Shown piece after piece: positions 28,301-62,036 of a stretch of DNA of 64,000 nt (positions within the stretch are counted from its first letter, which is position 1; every line of letters starts with the position of its first letter). The position numbers were made by a program, and so were the translations under genes. The notes beneath the pieces were generated by a model that had not been told where the DNA came from, ran no database searches, and saw nothing but the letters and a program-made list of their open reading frames with translations. Location: positions 1,396,001 through 1,460,000 of the forward strand of contig NW_026731872.1 in NCBI RefSeq assembly GCF_028476545.1, given 5' to 3'. The DNA comes from Physella acuta. Lineage: Eukaryota; Mollusca; Gastropoda; Physidae.

Positions 28301-31300
28301 AAAGTTGACTGCTAGAACCTGACAAGACAAAAGTTGTCTGCTAGAACCTGACAAGACAAAATTGTCTGCTAGAACCTGACAAGACAAAAGTTGACTGCTA
28401 GAACTTGACAAGACAAAAGTTGTCCACTAGAACCTGACAAAAGTTGCCTGCTAGAACCTGACAAATGTTGACTGCTAGAACCAGACAAGACAAAAGTTGA
28501 CTGCTAGAACCTGACAAGACAAAAGTTGTCTGCTAGAACCTGACAAAAAATGTCTGCTAGAACCTGACAAGACAAAATTTGTCTGCTAGAACCTGACAAA
28601 AGTTGTCTGCTAGAACCTGACAAAAGTTGTCTGCTAGAACCTGACAAAAGTTGTCTGCTAGAACCTGACAAAAGTTGTCTGCTAGAACCTGACAAGACAA
28701 AAGTTGACTGCTAGAACCTGGCAAGACAAAAGTTGTCTGCTAGAACCTGACAAGACAAAAGTTGTCTGCTAGAACCTGACAAGACAAAAGTTGACTGCTA
28801 GAACCTGGCAAACGTTGTCTGCTAGAACCTGACAAGACAAAAGTTGTCTGCTAGAACCTGACAAGACAAAAGTTGACTGCTAGAACTTGACAAGACAAAA
28901 GTTGTCCGCTAGAACCTGACAAAAGTTGCCTGCTAGAACCTGACAAATGTTGACTGCTAGAACCAGACAAGACAAAAGTTGTCTGCTAGAACCTAACAAA
29001 AGTTGTCTGCTAGAACCTGACAAGACAAGAGTTGACTGCTAGAACCTGGCAAAAGTTGTCTGCTAGAACCTGACAAGACAAAAGTTGTCTGCTAGAACCT
29101 GACAAGACAAAAGTTGACTGCTAGAACCTGACAAAAGTTGACTGCTAGAACCTGACAAATGTTGACTGCTAGAATCTGACAAAAGTTGTCTGCTAGAACC
29201 TGACAAAAGTTGACTGCTAGAATCTGACAAAAGTTGTCTGCTAGAACCTAACAAAAGTTGACTGCTAGAACCTGACGACAAAAGTTGACTGCTAGAACTT
29301 GACAAGACAAAAGTTGTCCGCTAGAACCTGACAAAAGTTGCCTGCTAGAACCTGACAAATGTTGACTGCTAGAACCAGACAAGACAAAAGTTGTCTGTTA
29401 GAACCTAACAAAAGTTGTCTGCTAGAACCTGACAAGACAAAAGTTGACTGCTAGAACCAGACAAGACAAAAGTTGACTGCTAGAACCTGACAAAAGTTGT
29501 CTGCTAGAACCTGGCAAAAGTTGTCTGCTAGAACCAGACAAGACAAAAGTTGACTGCTAGAACCTGACAAGACAAATGTTGTCTGCTAGAACCTGACAAA
29601 AGTTGTCTGCTAGAACCTGACAAGACAAAAGTTGTCTGCTTAAACCTGACAAGACAAAAGTTGACTGCTAGAACCTGACAAGACAAAATTTGTCTGCTAG
29701 AACCTGACAAGACAAAAGTTGACTGCTTGAACCTGACAAGACAAAAGTTGACTGCTAGAACCTGGCAAAAGTTGACTGCTAGAACCTGACAAAAGTTGAC
29801 TGCTAGAACCTGACAAAATTTGTCTGCTAGAACCTGACAAAAGTTGTCTGCTAGAAACTGACAAAAGTTGACTGCTAGAACCTGACAAGACAAAAGTTGA
29901 CTGCTAGAACCTGGCAAACATTTTCTGCTAGAACCTGACAAGACAAAAGTTGTCTGCTAGAACCTGACAAGACAAAAGTTGTCTGCTAGAACCTGACAAG
30001 ACAAAAGTTGACTGCTAGAACCTGGCAAACGTTGTCTGCTAGAACCTGACAAAAGTTGACTGCTAGAACCTGACAAAAGTTGTCTGCTAGAACCTGACAA
30101 GACAAAAGTTGTCTGCTAGAACCTGACAAGACAAAAGTTGTCTGCTAGAACCTGACAAGACAAAAGTTGACTGCTAGAACTTGACAAGACAAAAGTTGTC
30201 CGCTAGAACCTGACAAAAGTTGCCTGCTAGAACCTGACAAATGTTGACTGCTAGAACCAGACAAGACAAAAGTTGTCTGCTAGAACCTAACAAAAGTTGT
30301 CTGCTAGAACCTGACAAGACAAAAGTTGACTGCTAGAACCTGGCAAAAGTTGACTGCTAGAACCTGACAAAAGTTGACTGCTAGAACCTGACAAATGTTG
30401 ACTGCTAGAATCTGACAAAAGTTGTCTGCTAGAACCTGACAAAAGTTGACTGCTAGAATCTGACAAAAGTTGTTTGCTAGAACCTGAAAAGACAAAAGTT
30501 GTCTGCTTAAACCTGACAAGACAAAAGTTGACTGCTAGAACCTGACAAGACAAAAGTTGTCTGCTAGAACCTGACAAAAGTTGTCTGCTAGAACCTGACA
30601 AAAGTTGTCTGCTAGAACCTGACAAGACAAAAGTTGACTGCTAGAACCTGACAATACAAAAGTTGTCTGCTAGAACCTGACAAGAAAAAAGTTGTCCGCT
30701 AGAACCTGGCAAACGTTGTCTGCTAGAACCTGACAAGACAAAAGTTGACTGCTAGAACCTGACAAAAGTTGTCTGCTAGAACCTGACAAGACAAAAGTTG
30801 TCTGCTAGAACCTGACAAGACAAAAGTTGACTGCTAGAACCTGACAAGACAAAAGTTGTCTGCTAGAACCTGACAAGAAAAAAGTTGTCTGCTAGAACCT
30901 GGCAAACGTTGTCTGCTAGAACCTGACAAGACAAAAGTTGTCTGGTAGAACCTGACAAGACAAAAGTTGACTGCTAGAACCTGACAAAAGTTGTCTGCTA
31001 GAACCTGACAAGACAAAAGTTGACTGCTAGAACCTGACAAGAAAAAAGTTGTCCGCTAGAACCTGGCAAACGTTGTCTGCTAGAACCTGACAAGACAAAA
31101 GTTGCCTGCTAGAACCTGACAAAAGTTGACTGCTAGAACCAGACAAGACAAAAGTTGACTGCTAGAACCTGACAAGACAAAAGTTGTCTGCTAGAACCTG
31201 ACAAAAAATGTCTGCTAGAACCTGACAAGACAAAAGTTGACTGCTAGAACCTGACAAGACAAAAGTTGTCTGCTAGAACTTGACAAGACAAAAGTTGTCC

Positions 31301-34300
31301 ACTAGAACCTGACAAAAGTTGCCTGCTAGAACCTGACAAAAGTTGACTGCTAGAACCAGACAAGACAAAAGTTGACTGCTAGAACCTGACAAGACAAAAG
31401 TTGTCTGCTAGAACCTGACAAAAAATGTCTGCTAGAACCTGACAAGACAAAATTTGTCTGCTAGAACCTGACAAAAGTTGTCTGCTAGAACCTGACAAAA
31501 GTTGTCTGCTAGAACCTGACAAAAGTTGTCTGCTAGAACCTGACAAAAGTTGTCTGCTAGAACCTGACAAGACAAAAGTTGACTGCTAGAACCTGACAAG
31601 ACAAAAGTTGTCTGCTAGAACCTGACAAGACAAAAGTTGACTGCTAGAACCTGGCAAAAGTTGTCTGCTAGAATCTGACAAAAGTTGTCTGCTAGAACCT
31701 GACAAATGTTGACTGCTAGAACCTGACAAAAGTTGACTGCTAGAACCTGACAAATGTTGACTGCTAGAATCTGACAAAAGTTGTCTGCTAGAACCTGACA
31801 AAAGTTGACTGCTAGAATCTGACAAAAGTTGTCTGCTAGAACCTGACAAGACAAAAGTTGTCTGCTTGAACCTAACAAAAGTTGACTGCTAGAACCTGAC
31901 GACAAAAGTTGACTGCTAGAACTTGACAAGACAAAAGTTGTCCGCTAGAACCTGACAAAAGTTGCCTGCTAGAACCTGACAAATGTTGACTGCTAGAACC
32001 AGACAAGACAAAAGTTGTCTGTTAGAACCTGGCAAAAGTTGTCTGCTAGAACCAGACAAGACAAAAGTTGACTGCTAGAACCTGACAAGACAAATGTTGT
32101 CTGCTAGAACCTGACAAAAGTTGTCTGCTAGAACCTGACAAGACAAAAGTTGTCTGCTTAAACCTGACAAGACAAAAGTTGACTGCTAGAACCTGACAAG
32201 ACAAAATTTGTCTGCTAGAACCTGACAAGACAAAAGTTGACTGCTAGAACCTGGCAAAAGTTGACTGCTAGAACCTGACAAGACAAAATTTGTCTGCTAG
32301 AACCTGACAAGACAAAAGTTGTCTGCTTAAACCTGACAAGACAAAAGTTGACTGCTAGAACCTGACAAGACAAAATTTGTCTGCTAGAACCTGACAAGAC
32401 AAAAGTTGACTGCTAGAACCTGGCAAAAGTTGTCTGCTAGAACCTGACAAGACAAAAGTTGACTGCTTGAACCTGACAAGACAAAAGTTGACTGCTAGAA
32501 CCTGACAAGACAAAAGTTGACTGTTAGAACCTGACAAAGGTTGACTGCTAGAACCTGACAAATGTTGACTGCTAGAATCTGACAAAAGTTGTCTGCTAGA
32601 ACCTGACAAATGTTGACTGCTAGAATCTGACAAAAGTTGTCTGCTAGAACCTGACAAAAGTTGTCTGCTAGAACCTGACAAATGTTGACTGCTAGAATCT
32701 GACAAAAGTTGTCTGCTAGAACCTGACAAAAGTTGTCTGCTAGAACCTGACAAATGGTGACTGCTAGAACCAGACAAGACAAAAGTTGACTGCTAGAATC
32801 TGACAAAAGTTGTCTGCTAGAACCTGACAAAAGTAGACTGCTTGAACCAGACAAGACAAAAGTTGTCTGCTAGAACCTGGCAAAAGTTGTCTGCTAGAAC
32901 CTGACAAAAGTTGACTGCTAGAACCTGACAAAAGTTGTCTGCTAGAACCTGACAAGACAAAAGTTGTCTGCTAGAACCTGAAAAAAGTTGACTGCTAGAA
33001 CTTGACAAAAGTTGTCTGCTAGAACTTGACAAGACAAAAGTTGACTGCTAGAACCTGACAAAAGTTGACTGCTAGAACCGGACAAAAGTTGACTGCTAGT
33101 GCCTGACTCAATTTTTAGTAGACAAAATTACAAGCTGCCATCTATTTATAAACTTTTTATTTAAATTGAAACAAAAATCATTTAATGAGAACAAAGATGC
33201 TTTAGATCACAGTGACATAAAACGTAAAAAAAAAATCTTATCAAAATACCTGAAAATGTTTCAAGCTTGTTCAGTTTCAACTTGAACATTTTATGATTTG
33301 AACAGTAGTAGACAATGTCAGAGACAAGATTCCACATTTCTCTCGTCTACATCAAACAAATCAGAAAAAAAACAATGTCCTGTTTAAAAAAATACATAAA
33401 TATACTCTGTTCATCACCAAACATCCCCCAAAAAACCCAGAAGCTAACAAGAACATGGCGATATAAACAAACAAACAAACAAACCCAGAAGCTAATAAGA
33501 ACATGGTGATATAAACAAACAAACAAACAAACAAACCCAGAAGCTAATAAGAACATGGTGATATAAACAAACAAACCCAGAAGCTAATAAGAACATGGTG
33601 ATATAAACAAACAAACAAACAAACCCAGAAGCTAATAAGAACATGGTGATATAAACAAACAAACAAATAAACAAACCCAGAAGCTAATAAGAACATGGTG
33701 ATATAAACAAACAAACAAACAAACAAACCCAGAAGCTAATAAGAACATGGTGATATAAACAAACAAACAAACCCAGAAGCTAATAAGAACATGGTGATAT
33801 AAACAAACAAACCCAGAAGCTAATAAGAACATGGTGATATAAACAAACAAACAAACAAACCCAGAAGCTAATAAGAACATGGTGATATAAACAAACAAAC
33901 CCAGAAACTAATAAGAACATGGTGATATAAACAAACAAACAAACAAACAAACCCAGAAGCTAATAAGAACATGGTGATATAAACAAACAAACAAACAAAC
34001 CCAGAAGCTAATAAGAACATGGTGATATAAACAAACAAACAAACAAAACCAGAAGCTAATAAGAACATGGTGATATAAACAAACCCAGAAGCTGATAGAT
34101 CAAACATGATGATATAAACAAATAAACCTGTAAACTAATGGACCAAATATTCTACTTGTTTCATAAAGTTGTGGCCTAATAATTTTAAACTATGTAATAT
34201 TCAACTCACACAACCATCCTTATTAAATTTAGCTTGGCGTAATGTTTCTGCACGAATGGTGGTTATGTTGTTTTCTTCAAGAATTGTGCAGAGTAATTCT

Positions 34301-34347
34301 ATAACAGATCTCACTTGCCTGGAGCCTTGTTGACCATCAGAGGCCAT
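7172..34347 (-). CDS. TEDC1: TEDC1, tubulin epsilon and delta complex protein 1 (complete, 8 coding exons)
   Basis: TEDC1 works with TEDC2, delta-tubulin and epsilon-tubulin in making or stabilising centriolar triplet microtubules. I joined eight exons on the minus strand: 34347-34210, 33346-33250, 25108-25023, 22669-22508, 21970-21854, 18450-18364, 17795-17634 and 7330-7172. All have GT/AG borders, the phases fit throughout, and the total is 1008 nt (335 residues plus stop). I recognise TEDC1 from recalled vertebrate sequence: ETLRQAKFN near the N-terminus, the GWLIHK segment, GKLRLAWRRLYGLQQELAIL in the middle, and LLEWKEKKSVFWHWM near the C-terminus. The protein is mostly helical and has no signal peptide or membrane segment. 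The human protein is longer, about 420 residues. A small exon between exons 2 and 3 could be missing, since the vertebrate protein has a few more residues there. The introns total about 26 kb and are nearly all minisatellite. Confidence 0.85.
7360..15672. repeat. 8.3-kb minisatellite, 14/20-bp units, in TEDC1 intron 7
   Basis: Units CCAGCCCACATGAA (14) and CCAGAACCAGCCCACATGAA (20) alternate irregularly several hundred times. The minus strand, which is the TEDC1 sense strand, has almost no stop codons in any frame, giving spurious ORFs of up to 711 codons read as HVGWFWFMWAG. Sense-strand base use is G-rich and C-poor (8 G and 3 C per 20). A module with TACTAG then CTAACCC recurs near 8263, 8787, 9005, 9363 and 12229, showing block duplication. 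Confidence 0.98.
15738..15890. repeat. 33-bp minisatellite, 5 copies
   Basis: AGGGTACAGCACTGTGAGAC recurs at 15741, 15774, 15807, 15840 and 15867, the last after a 27-bp unit. It lies in TEDC1 intron 7. Confidence 0.92.
15905..17600. other. Intron 7 spacer with G-rich repeat fragments
   Basis: Apart from the SINE this holds G homopolymers (16340-16351, 16411-16421), a fragment resembling 58155-58235 (16285-16390), and a further copy of the TEDC1 exon 7 donor motif near 16445-16470. No exon is seen. Confidence 0.5.
16545..16790 (-). mobile_element. tRNA-derived SINE
   Basis: The minus-strand head has an A box TGGTCTAGCGG (16780-16770) that fits the pol III consensus fully, and a B box GTTCGAATCC (about 16736-16727). 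A non-tRNA body of about 170 bp follows, with GAAACAAGTGAACTC. It looks fairly intact. It lies in TEDC1 intron 7 and reads in the TEDC1 direction. Confidence 0.75.
17585..17640 (-). repeat. 21-nt tandem triplication of the TEDC1 exon 7 donor
   Basis: CTCAAGGTCAGTCTCACCA is followed by a second 21-nt copy (C/G variant) and a third truncated copy, CTCAAGGTGTGG. The first copy spans the exon-intron border. Confidence 0.85.
17634..17795 (-). CDS. TEDC1: TEDC1 exon 7, with triplicated donor
   Basis: This exon has 54 codons and is phase 0 at both ends. It starts ASVLELEQRSTGPDAGQ and ends RLEQLIPLK, a charged helical segment. The donor motif CTCAAG|GTCAGT is repeated 21 nt downstream and again, as CTCAAG|GTGTGG, 42 nt downstream. 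Use of either later donor would add 7 or 14 residues in frame. Confidence 0.8.
17802..18294. repeat. 34/41-bp minisatellite in TEDC1 intron 6
   Basis: The core TACTACATGACATCATACAC plus CAACCAATCACAG alternates between 34- and 41-bp forms, making a 75-bp dimer repeated about six times. The array stops about nine bases from the exon 7 acceptor, so the polypyrimidine and branch region is array-derived. Confidence 0.95.
18364..18450 (-). CDS. TEDC1: TEDC1 exon 6
   Basis: This exon has 29 codons and is phase 0 at both ends. It reads LLVDLEAEMRSLQHLLEWKE and then KKSVFWHWM. The LEW...VFWxWM signature is shared with vertebrate TEDC1. The acceptor has a good pyrimidine tract (CTATTTTTAG). Confidence 0.86.
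18518..21841. repeat. 3.3-kb minisatellite, 19-bp unit, in TEDC1 intron 5
   Basis: The unit CATCCATACACATCTGCTT, with a variant ATGCC for ACATC, repeats about 175 times. All three plus frames are open, giving spurious ORFs to 1034 codons; these are antisense to TEDC1. Rare variants show a block duplication 589 bp (31 units) apart: CACGCC at 19585 and 20174, TCTATACATG at 19351 and 19940. Confidence 0.98.
21854..21970 (-). CDS. TEDC1: TEDC1 exon 5
   Basis: This exon has 39 codons and is phase 0 at both ends. It includes VGWDHLTAAQVYLLKNPDRL, matching the family segment HLSVTEAEMLRDPE. The donor was placed at CAG|GTACAT, not the earlier CAG|GTTACT, because only the former keeps exon 6 in frame. 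Confidence 0.85.
21987..22507. repeat. 70-bp composite minisatellite filling TEDC1 intron 4
   Basis: The core GATGACCTA with CAAAAGTG or GAAAACA spacers recurs. The 70-bp period is clear from 22151 to 22501. It runs from the donor of exon 4 to within about 16 nt of the acceptor of exon 5, so the 537-nt intron is essentially the array. Confidence 0.95.
22508..22669 (-). CDS. TEDC1: TEDC1 exon 4 (conserved core)
   Basis: This exon has 54 codons and is phase 0 at both ends. It holds the most recognisable family motif, GKLRLAWRRLYGLQQELAIL, equivalent to GKLRFRWRQL in human. The first 48 nt are two tandem copies of a 24-nt unit, read as DERFAPSR then DEKVAPSR, so the acceptor is followed by an in-frame duplication. 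The donor GTAGGTCATC is also the first unit of the intron 4 array. Confidence 0.88.
22721..24977. repeat. 2.3-kb minisatellite, 28/31-bp units, in TEDC1 intron 3
   Basis: The unit is AGCTAGACCTGTGCTCACCC plus AAGTTACC (28 bp), or 31 bp when AGA precedes. About 75 copies. On the sense strand each unit carries GGGTGAGC and CACAGGTCTAG. Confidence 0.97.
25023..25108 (-). CDS. TEDC1: TEDC1 exon 3
   Basis: This exon is 86 nt long, entered in phase 1 and left in phase 0 at a consensus GTAAGA donor. The residues VLGWLIHKTNLIEDIIYTRS match the family segment around LSWLLAR. The acceptor sits on the edge of the 8-kb minisatellite: the last 25 nt of the intron are an array unit. Confidence 0.82.
25109..33109. 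repeat. 8-kb minisatellite, 24/30-bp units, in TEDC1 intron 2
   Basis: The unit GTTGTCTGCTAGAACCTGAC plus AAAA (24 bp), or AAGACAAAA (about 30 bp), repeats roughly 290 times. It touches the exon 3 acceptor. Composite blocks with GTCCACTAG or GTCCGCTAG, then GTTGCCTGC, then ACAAATGTTG recur near 26550, 26900, 27480, 28430, 28905, 29325, 30195, 31300 and 31940. Confidence 0.98.
33250..33346 (-). CDS. TEDC1: TEDC1 exon 2
   Basis: This exon is 97 nt long, entered in phase 0 and left in phase 1. It reads TREMWNLVSDIVYYCSNHK and then a lysine-rich helix, matching the family segment with a conserved tryptophan (LWQLLF in human). The acceptor is GATGTAG and the donor is GTATTT, which is a weak donor. 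The intron on its 5' side holds the 40-44 bp array, and the intron on its 3' side holds the 8-kb array. Confidence 0.75.
33436..34110. repeat. 40-44-bp minisatellite in TEDC1 intron 1
   Basis: The unit AAGCTAATAAGAACATGGTG plus ATATAAAC and a variable number of AAAC tetramers repeats about 16 times; (AAAC)n length varies between units. Confidence 0.95.
34210..34347 (-). CDS. TEDC1: TEDC1 exon 1 (start codon, N-terminus)
   Basis: This exon has 46 codons from ATG at 34347, with G at +4, to a GTGAGT donor. It begins MASDGQQGSRQVRSVIELL and ends in AETLRQAKFNKDGC, the conserved N-terminal motif of the family (RRAKFD in human). This ATG was chosen because it opens the frame just before the conserved part. 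An AG at the sixth-to-tenth codon could alternatively act as an acceptor for an upstream exon. Exon 1 ends in phase 0. Confidence 0.82.
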
Positions 34348-34389
34348 TCAAGTGGGGATCTATGGGCAAAAACAACTCAAAACTATATG

Positions 34390-34588
34390 CATCACAAACC
34401 TACATCACAAACCTACATCACAAACCTACATCACAAACCTACATCACAAACCTGCATTACAAACCTGCATCACAAACCTGCATCACAAACCTACATCACA
34501 AACCTGCATCACAAACCTGCATCACAAACCTACATCACAAACCTACATCACAAACCTACATCACAAACCTACATCACAAAACTACATC
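34390..34588. repeat. 15-bp minisatellite just upstream of the TEDC1 start codon
   Basis: The unit CATCACAAACCTACA repeats about 13 times, starting 43 bp from the ATG. On the sense strand most units contain ATGTAG, a start codon followed at once by a stop. Confidence 0.93.
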
Positions 34589-36084
34589 ATTTACTACACA
34601 TCATTTATTCTACAAAATAAAAATCTTTAAAGGCCTATGTACATTTATCTATCCATAATAAAACAGTAAAATAGGTACAGTTGGTAGATCTAGGTCTTTC
34701 TAAGAAATAAAGAAGTCTGTAGGCCAAATCAGCTTAAAGATAAATAAGGCATAAGTGATGCCCAAAGTTATCAATGTTTATTGGTAGTAGACTATTAGTA
34801 TAATATGATAAAACCTAGTTTATAGTTTCAAAACATTACTCATGAGATCTTTTACATATTTTAGCAACCAAAGCTCATTTTCTTATTTTTAGTGCATGTA
34901 AAAGCTTGCTATTAGAAAGATTTTTTTTTTTAAAAATATATGTTTTATTTTCTATTTTTTAGTAATTATAATCTGTATTTACCAATGCTGCAACTAAAAA
35001 TATTTGCTTTAAAAGATCATTAATAGCTCATGAAAGGTGATTATAAACATTATAAACATTCTCGTGAACCACAGCTGATCAGACTGTTAGGGTGATAGTA
35101 ATCTATCGAGTGGTTTAATTTTGTTATCTCCCCTTAATTTCAACACCGTTTAATTAATTTAAACGAATTAAAATGCTACTTAAATTAAAAAACAAACAGA
35201 CAGACTTGTATTGTCATCGAAACGCATCTGGAAAGGTTGAACTAAATCGTGTGTTGGGAAATTGCGAGACGCAAAACGGCGAGGCGGTAAACTTCTAGAA
35301 GAAAATGCAAGACATACCTGTGGAATGACGGGTAAATAGCGAGACACAGTTTGCGAAAAAAAGTTTGTTTCATGCGTTTTGGTGTTATTTTTAATAGTTA
35401 TAGACTAGAGAAGCTGATATATCCTGAATGTTGTATGCTGTTCTTTATATTAAAAAATCTTAACATCCTATGACCGCCGTTTTCTTGTCAGCGGATAGAA
35501 GGGTCAGTATGAGTTCATAAAGAAAATATTATTTAGGCTATATTTTTAAAATCTATATCTAGATATTCAAAATTCGAAACATTGTCGTCCGCGTCTCACC
35601 CGCTCACGAGAGAAAAAAATAAACCGCTGTTTGAGGGGTCACAGTCAGTGCATATAAAAACTGAAACATAGGTCGGTATACATTTCTAGCCGTCCAACTT
35701 TTACTTATTAAGTCAACATCATGACAAGACACTGTGCGACCTTAATATGTTACTTGCTGTCTTGATTTTTTTAGGGGAAAAAGTATACCCGCATGCCGCA
35801 ACGTCATTCAAGGTCAACACCTCGACGTATTATTTTTTGCTCGGTTTCAATGAATATACAGCCCTCCCCCCTATTTTCCGTTTAAAAAAAAATTACTAAC
35901 GTTGTCAGGGTCAAAAGTGTAACGTTTGATTCAAGAAAGGGAGCGGTGGTATTGAAACAACGCAGCAGTTTCTTAATAGTAAAAATAAATTATACAGTAA
36001 ATTTGAAATCTGATTATATTGGAATATATTACTGTTTTGAGTTTATATTTAACTCAATGCAACAAACCCGTAGCTTGGTTGAGG

Positions 36085-36357
36085 TCACACCATTTTGCTA
36101 AGTAATAAAACAAAATTACTTTCCAACAATACAATATGTTTGTGGCTGCAGGCTGCCCCAGTGTTCCACACAAAAGAAATAAGTTGATCTATCGTCGACA
36201 GTATTTCAGGCGGTTTAGAACAAGATGGTATTCTAAGTCCACACAAAAGATGGTGAAGTTGACAAATAATCAGAATGCCTAGCGATGAAAAATCAGAAGT
36301 TTTAACCATGTAAACTATTGTAAACGAAACGTCTTTGAAGTCTGCATCAAATATCAT
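36085..36357 (-). CDS. Hypothetical 90-residue ORF upstream of TEDC1
   Basis: This single-frame ORF contains MVKTSDFSSLGILIICQLHH and PPEILSTIDQLISFVWNTG. It is not repetitive and lies in a CpG-containing stretch 1.7 kb upstream of the TEDC1 start, on the same strand. It could be an exon of another minus-strand gene or chance. I do not recognise it. Confidence 0.25.
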   Translation of the reverse strand: MIFDADFKDVSFTIVYMVKTSDFSSLGILIICQLHHLLCGLRIPSCSKPPEILSTIDQLISFVWNTGAACSHKHIVLLESNFVLLLSKMV

Positions 36358-37242
36358 TGTAAATCGGTCGCAGTAAAATTTTCACAGATAGCTTTGTATC
36401 CTACCACCACCCTGCGTTAGTATCGGGGTGGTGGTAAAATGCGAGGCAAAAATGTCACGTGACCGACAGCTTTTGCGCCCTTCTCGCCTATTTTGCATTT
36501 CCCAATTTCCCAACACCCAACTAAATCGCTGCATTGCCAGTCAACTGTGTCAAAAAATGAGTTACAAGATTTGCCACAAACGTTTATAACAGATGTAAAT
36601 AAAAGCTTGTAAAAAACAACTAGATCTAGATCTATGTAGTAATTTGTACGCAACTCACAACTTTGCTGATAAAATTTTATTAAAATAAAATAACTATTTT
36701 AAAACCGCTTGAAATAACCTGTTGGATTATTATAGATATTGGTGTCCGATAATGGAATCTTCTTTAAAAAGGGGTATTGTATTTTAATTTAGTTAAAAAC
36801 GCGGTAGAAAATTTAACTATAAAAAAAAAATTTAGGCACATTTTGCCGTAGGCTATTCTCTGGTCGGCCTCTCCTCAGTAGGCATTGTCCGAACATATTT
36901 TGTGTTGTTGACGTCATGCGTCAATGACAGCATTCGAACCTTGTCGGCTTTCTTTTTTGATCCTAAGTGTTGTTATGTAATGAGCGTGATAAATGTGGGC
37001 AGTAAAGGTGGTTGAACTAAACATCTAAACATAACTATTGTGGCCATGAGTTGAGGGCAGCAAGTCAGACGAACTTACCATTTCACGGTAATTTAATATT
37101 GGTATTTTAAAAAAAACAGGATTAAAACCGTGGACTTTGGAGCATTCTATTAAACGCTACTAATCTTAAGTTTAAAATAATTACAATCAACATACTTCAT
37201 ACTAAATATTTTTAGATGAATTATAAAAATTCCTATGCGTAT

Positions 37243-37405
37243 ACAGCCTACACACATTACATTACATTTAATTAATCCTAAGTTAATTTGCACTCTCTGA
37301 ATATTTAATACATAAAAGTATTAACAAGATTCATGCAAATATATATTTGTGACTTTTTTTCCTGTGACTTTTTTTCCTGTTTTTTTTTCCTGTGACTTTT
37401 TTCCT
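37243..37405 (+). repeat. Inverted repeat, left arm
   Basis: CACACATTACATTACATTTA, TTAATTTGCACTCTCTGAAT and TGTGACTTTTTTTCCTG match the reverse complement of 42225-42368. The arms enclose about 4.8 kb including CLPTM1 exon 1. The copies are diverged, so two independent insertions in opposite orientation are likelier than one element. Confidence 0.7.
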
Positions 37406-38017
37406 ACAATCAAACTAACACCCCTTTATTAAAGAAGTATTCATATATACTAATTAATTAACTTGTCCAGTATTTATATATTTATTTTATCCTGGACAGT
37501 CTGCTCAAATACTATACTGGACTGTCCAGTTCAAAACTGGACACCTGGCAACCCTACTAGCTACGTTGGAATTTACGACGCTAAACTAAGATTTTACCAT
37601 AAGCATAAAGATAAACCTAATGTTTTGTTTTCCTAACAACGTTTTCGTGTGTTTTGGTTGTGTTTATAAATAAAATACGCTCAACTGGAGGTTAACGTGA
37701 AACGGGGAATAAAATACGCTAGTAAAATGGAGTTTTACCGTAGATTCTTATTTCAGATTAGATAGATCTAGATCTAGACTAGATCTAGATTGTAGGCCTA
37801 AATCTAGACTAGATCTAGATCTAGATGATGTACTAGATTCTAAGTATAATATGGTATGACAGTGTGTACTGTTCTGGCACTTGCATTCGCTTTTTATTTT
37901 AAGGATAGTACTGAGAATCGAAAAAAAAAATAGATTTATGTTCTAGCCTAGCCTGCATAAGTACGGTTAAACCATAGTCTTAGGCTAGCAATTTAGTTTG
38001 TTAGATCTCTATTCAAC

Positions 38018-61458
<23,441 letters not shown>

Positions 61459-62036
61459 GTAAGATTGAACATTCAACAATTTTTACTCCCCAATAATTGA
61501 ACATTCAACAATGTTTGATCCTTTATGATTGTACTGTCAACAACCTTTGACCCTTTTGTCTCCTAGCCCTTAAATTGACTCATGTTTCTCAAGTAGTATA
61601 AAAAATTATGGCGTTTTGAAAATTTGGTTTTTCATTTAAATAAATTGTATTGCAATAGGCTTTCTGTCACAAAGGGGAGTATAAGAAAAAACAAATTGGG
61701 TACATTTTAAAAAATAGCCAAAAATGTCATATGAAAGAGCATATATGATAAGAATATCAAATGTTGACATAAAACTCAGGTGTTGGAACCAAAGGGTTAA
61801 TGTACTGACTTATTTAGTCAGTTGGTTGAATGTCACACTTGTATTGTTCTGGCATTCCTTAATGTTCAAAGGCTATTCAGTTTTGCACATTTTACATGTA
61901 TTTATAAAGAAATCCGTTGAATGGTAAAAAAATTTTTTGGAGTTTAATGGGAGTGGGTCAAAATCTGTGTGTGACTGCGGGTGAAAAATCATCTCGGTTA
62001 TAATTTTCTAAAGTTAAATGAGATTTTTTTCTGGCT

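Larger units (their letters stand above)
34640..38010. other. Intergenic region between divergent TEDC1 and CLPTM1
   Basis: The region has AT-rich and CpG-containing stretches (35100-36650), no TATA box I would defend, and AGATCT palindromes near 36620 and 37760-37830. Promoters of both genes must lie here or nearby, but I cannot place them. A segment at 37243-37405 recurs inverted at 42225-42368. Confidence 0.45.

Noticed and set aside
25162-33032. Minus-strand GSSRQLLS and VLADNFCQ ORFs
   Set aside because: Both are frames of the 24/30-bp array in TEDC1 intron 2.
33347-33900. Minus-strand ORFs such as FVCLFVCLYHHVLISFW
   Set aside because: They are products of the AAAC-containing array in TEDC1 intron 1.
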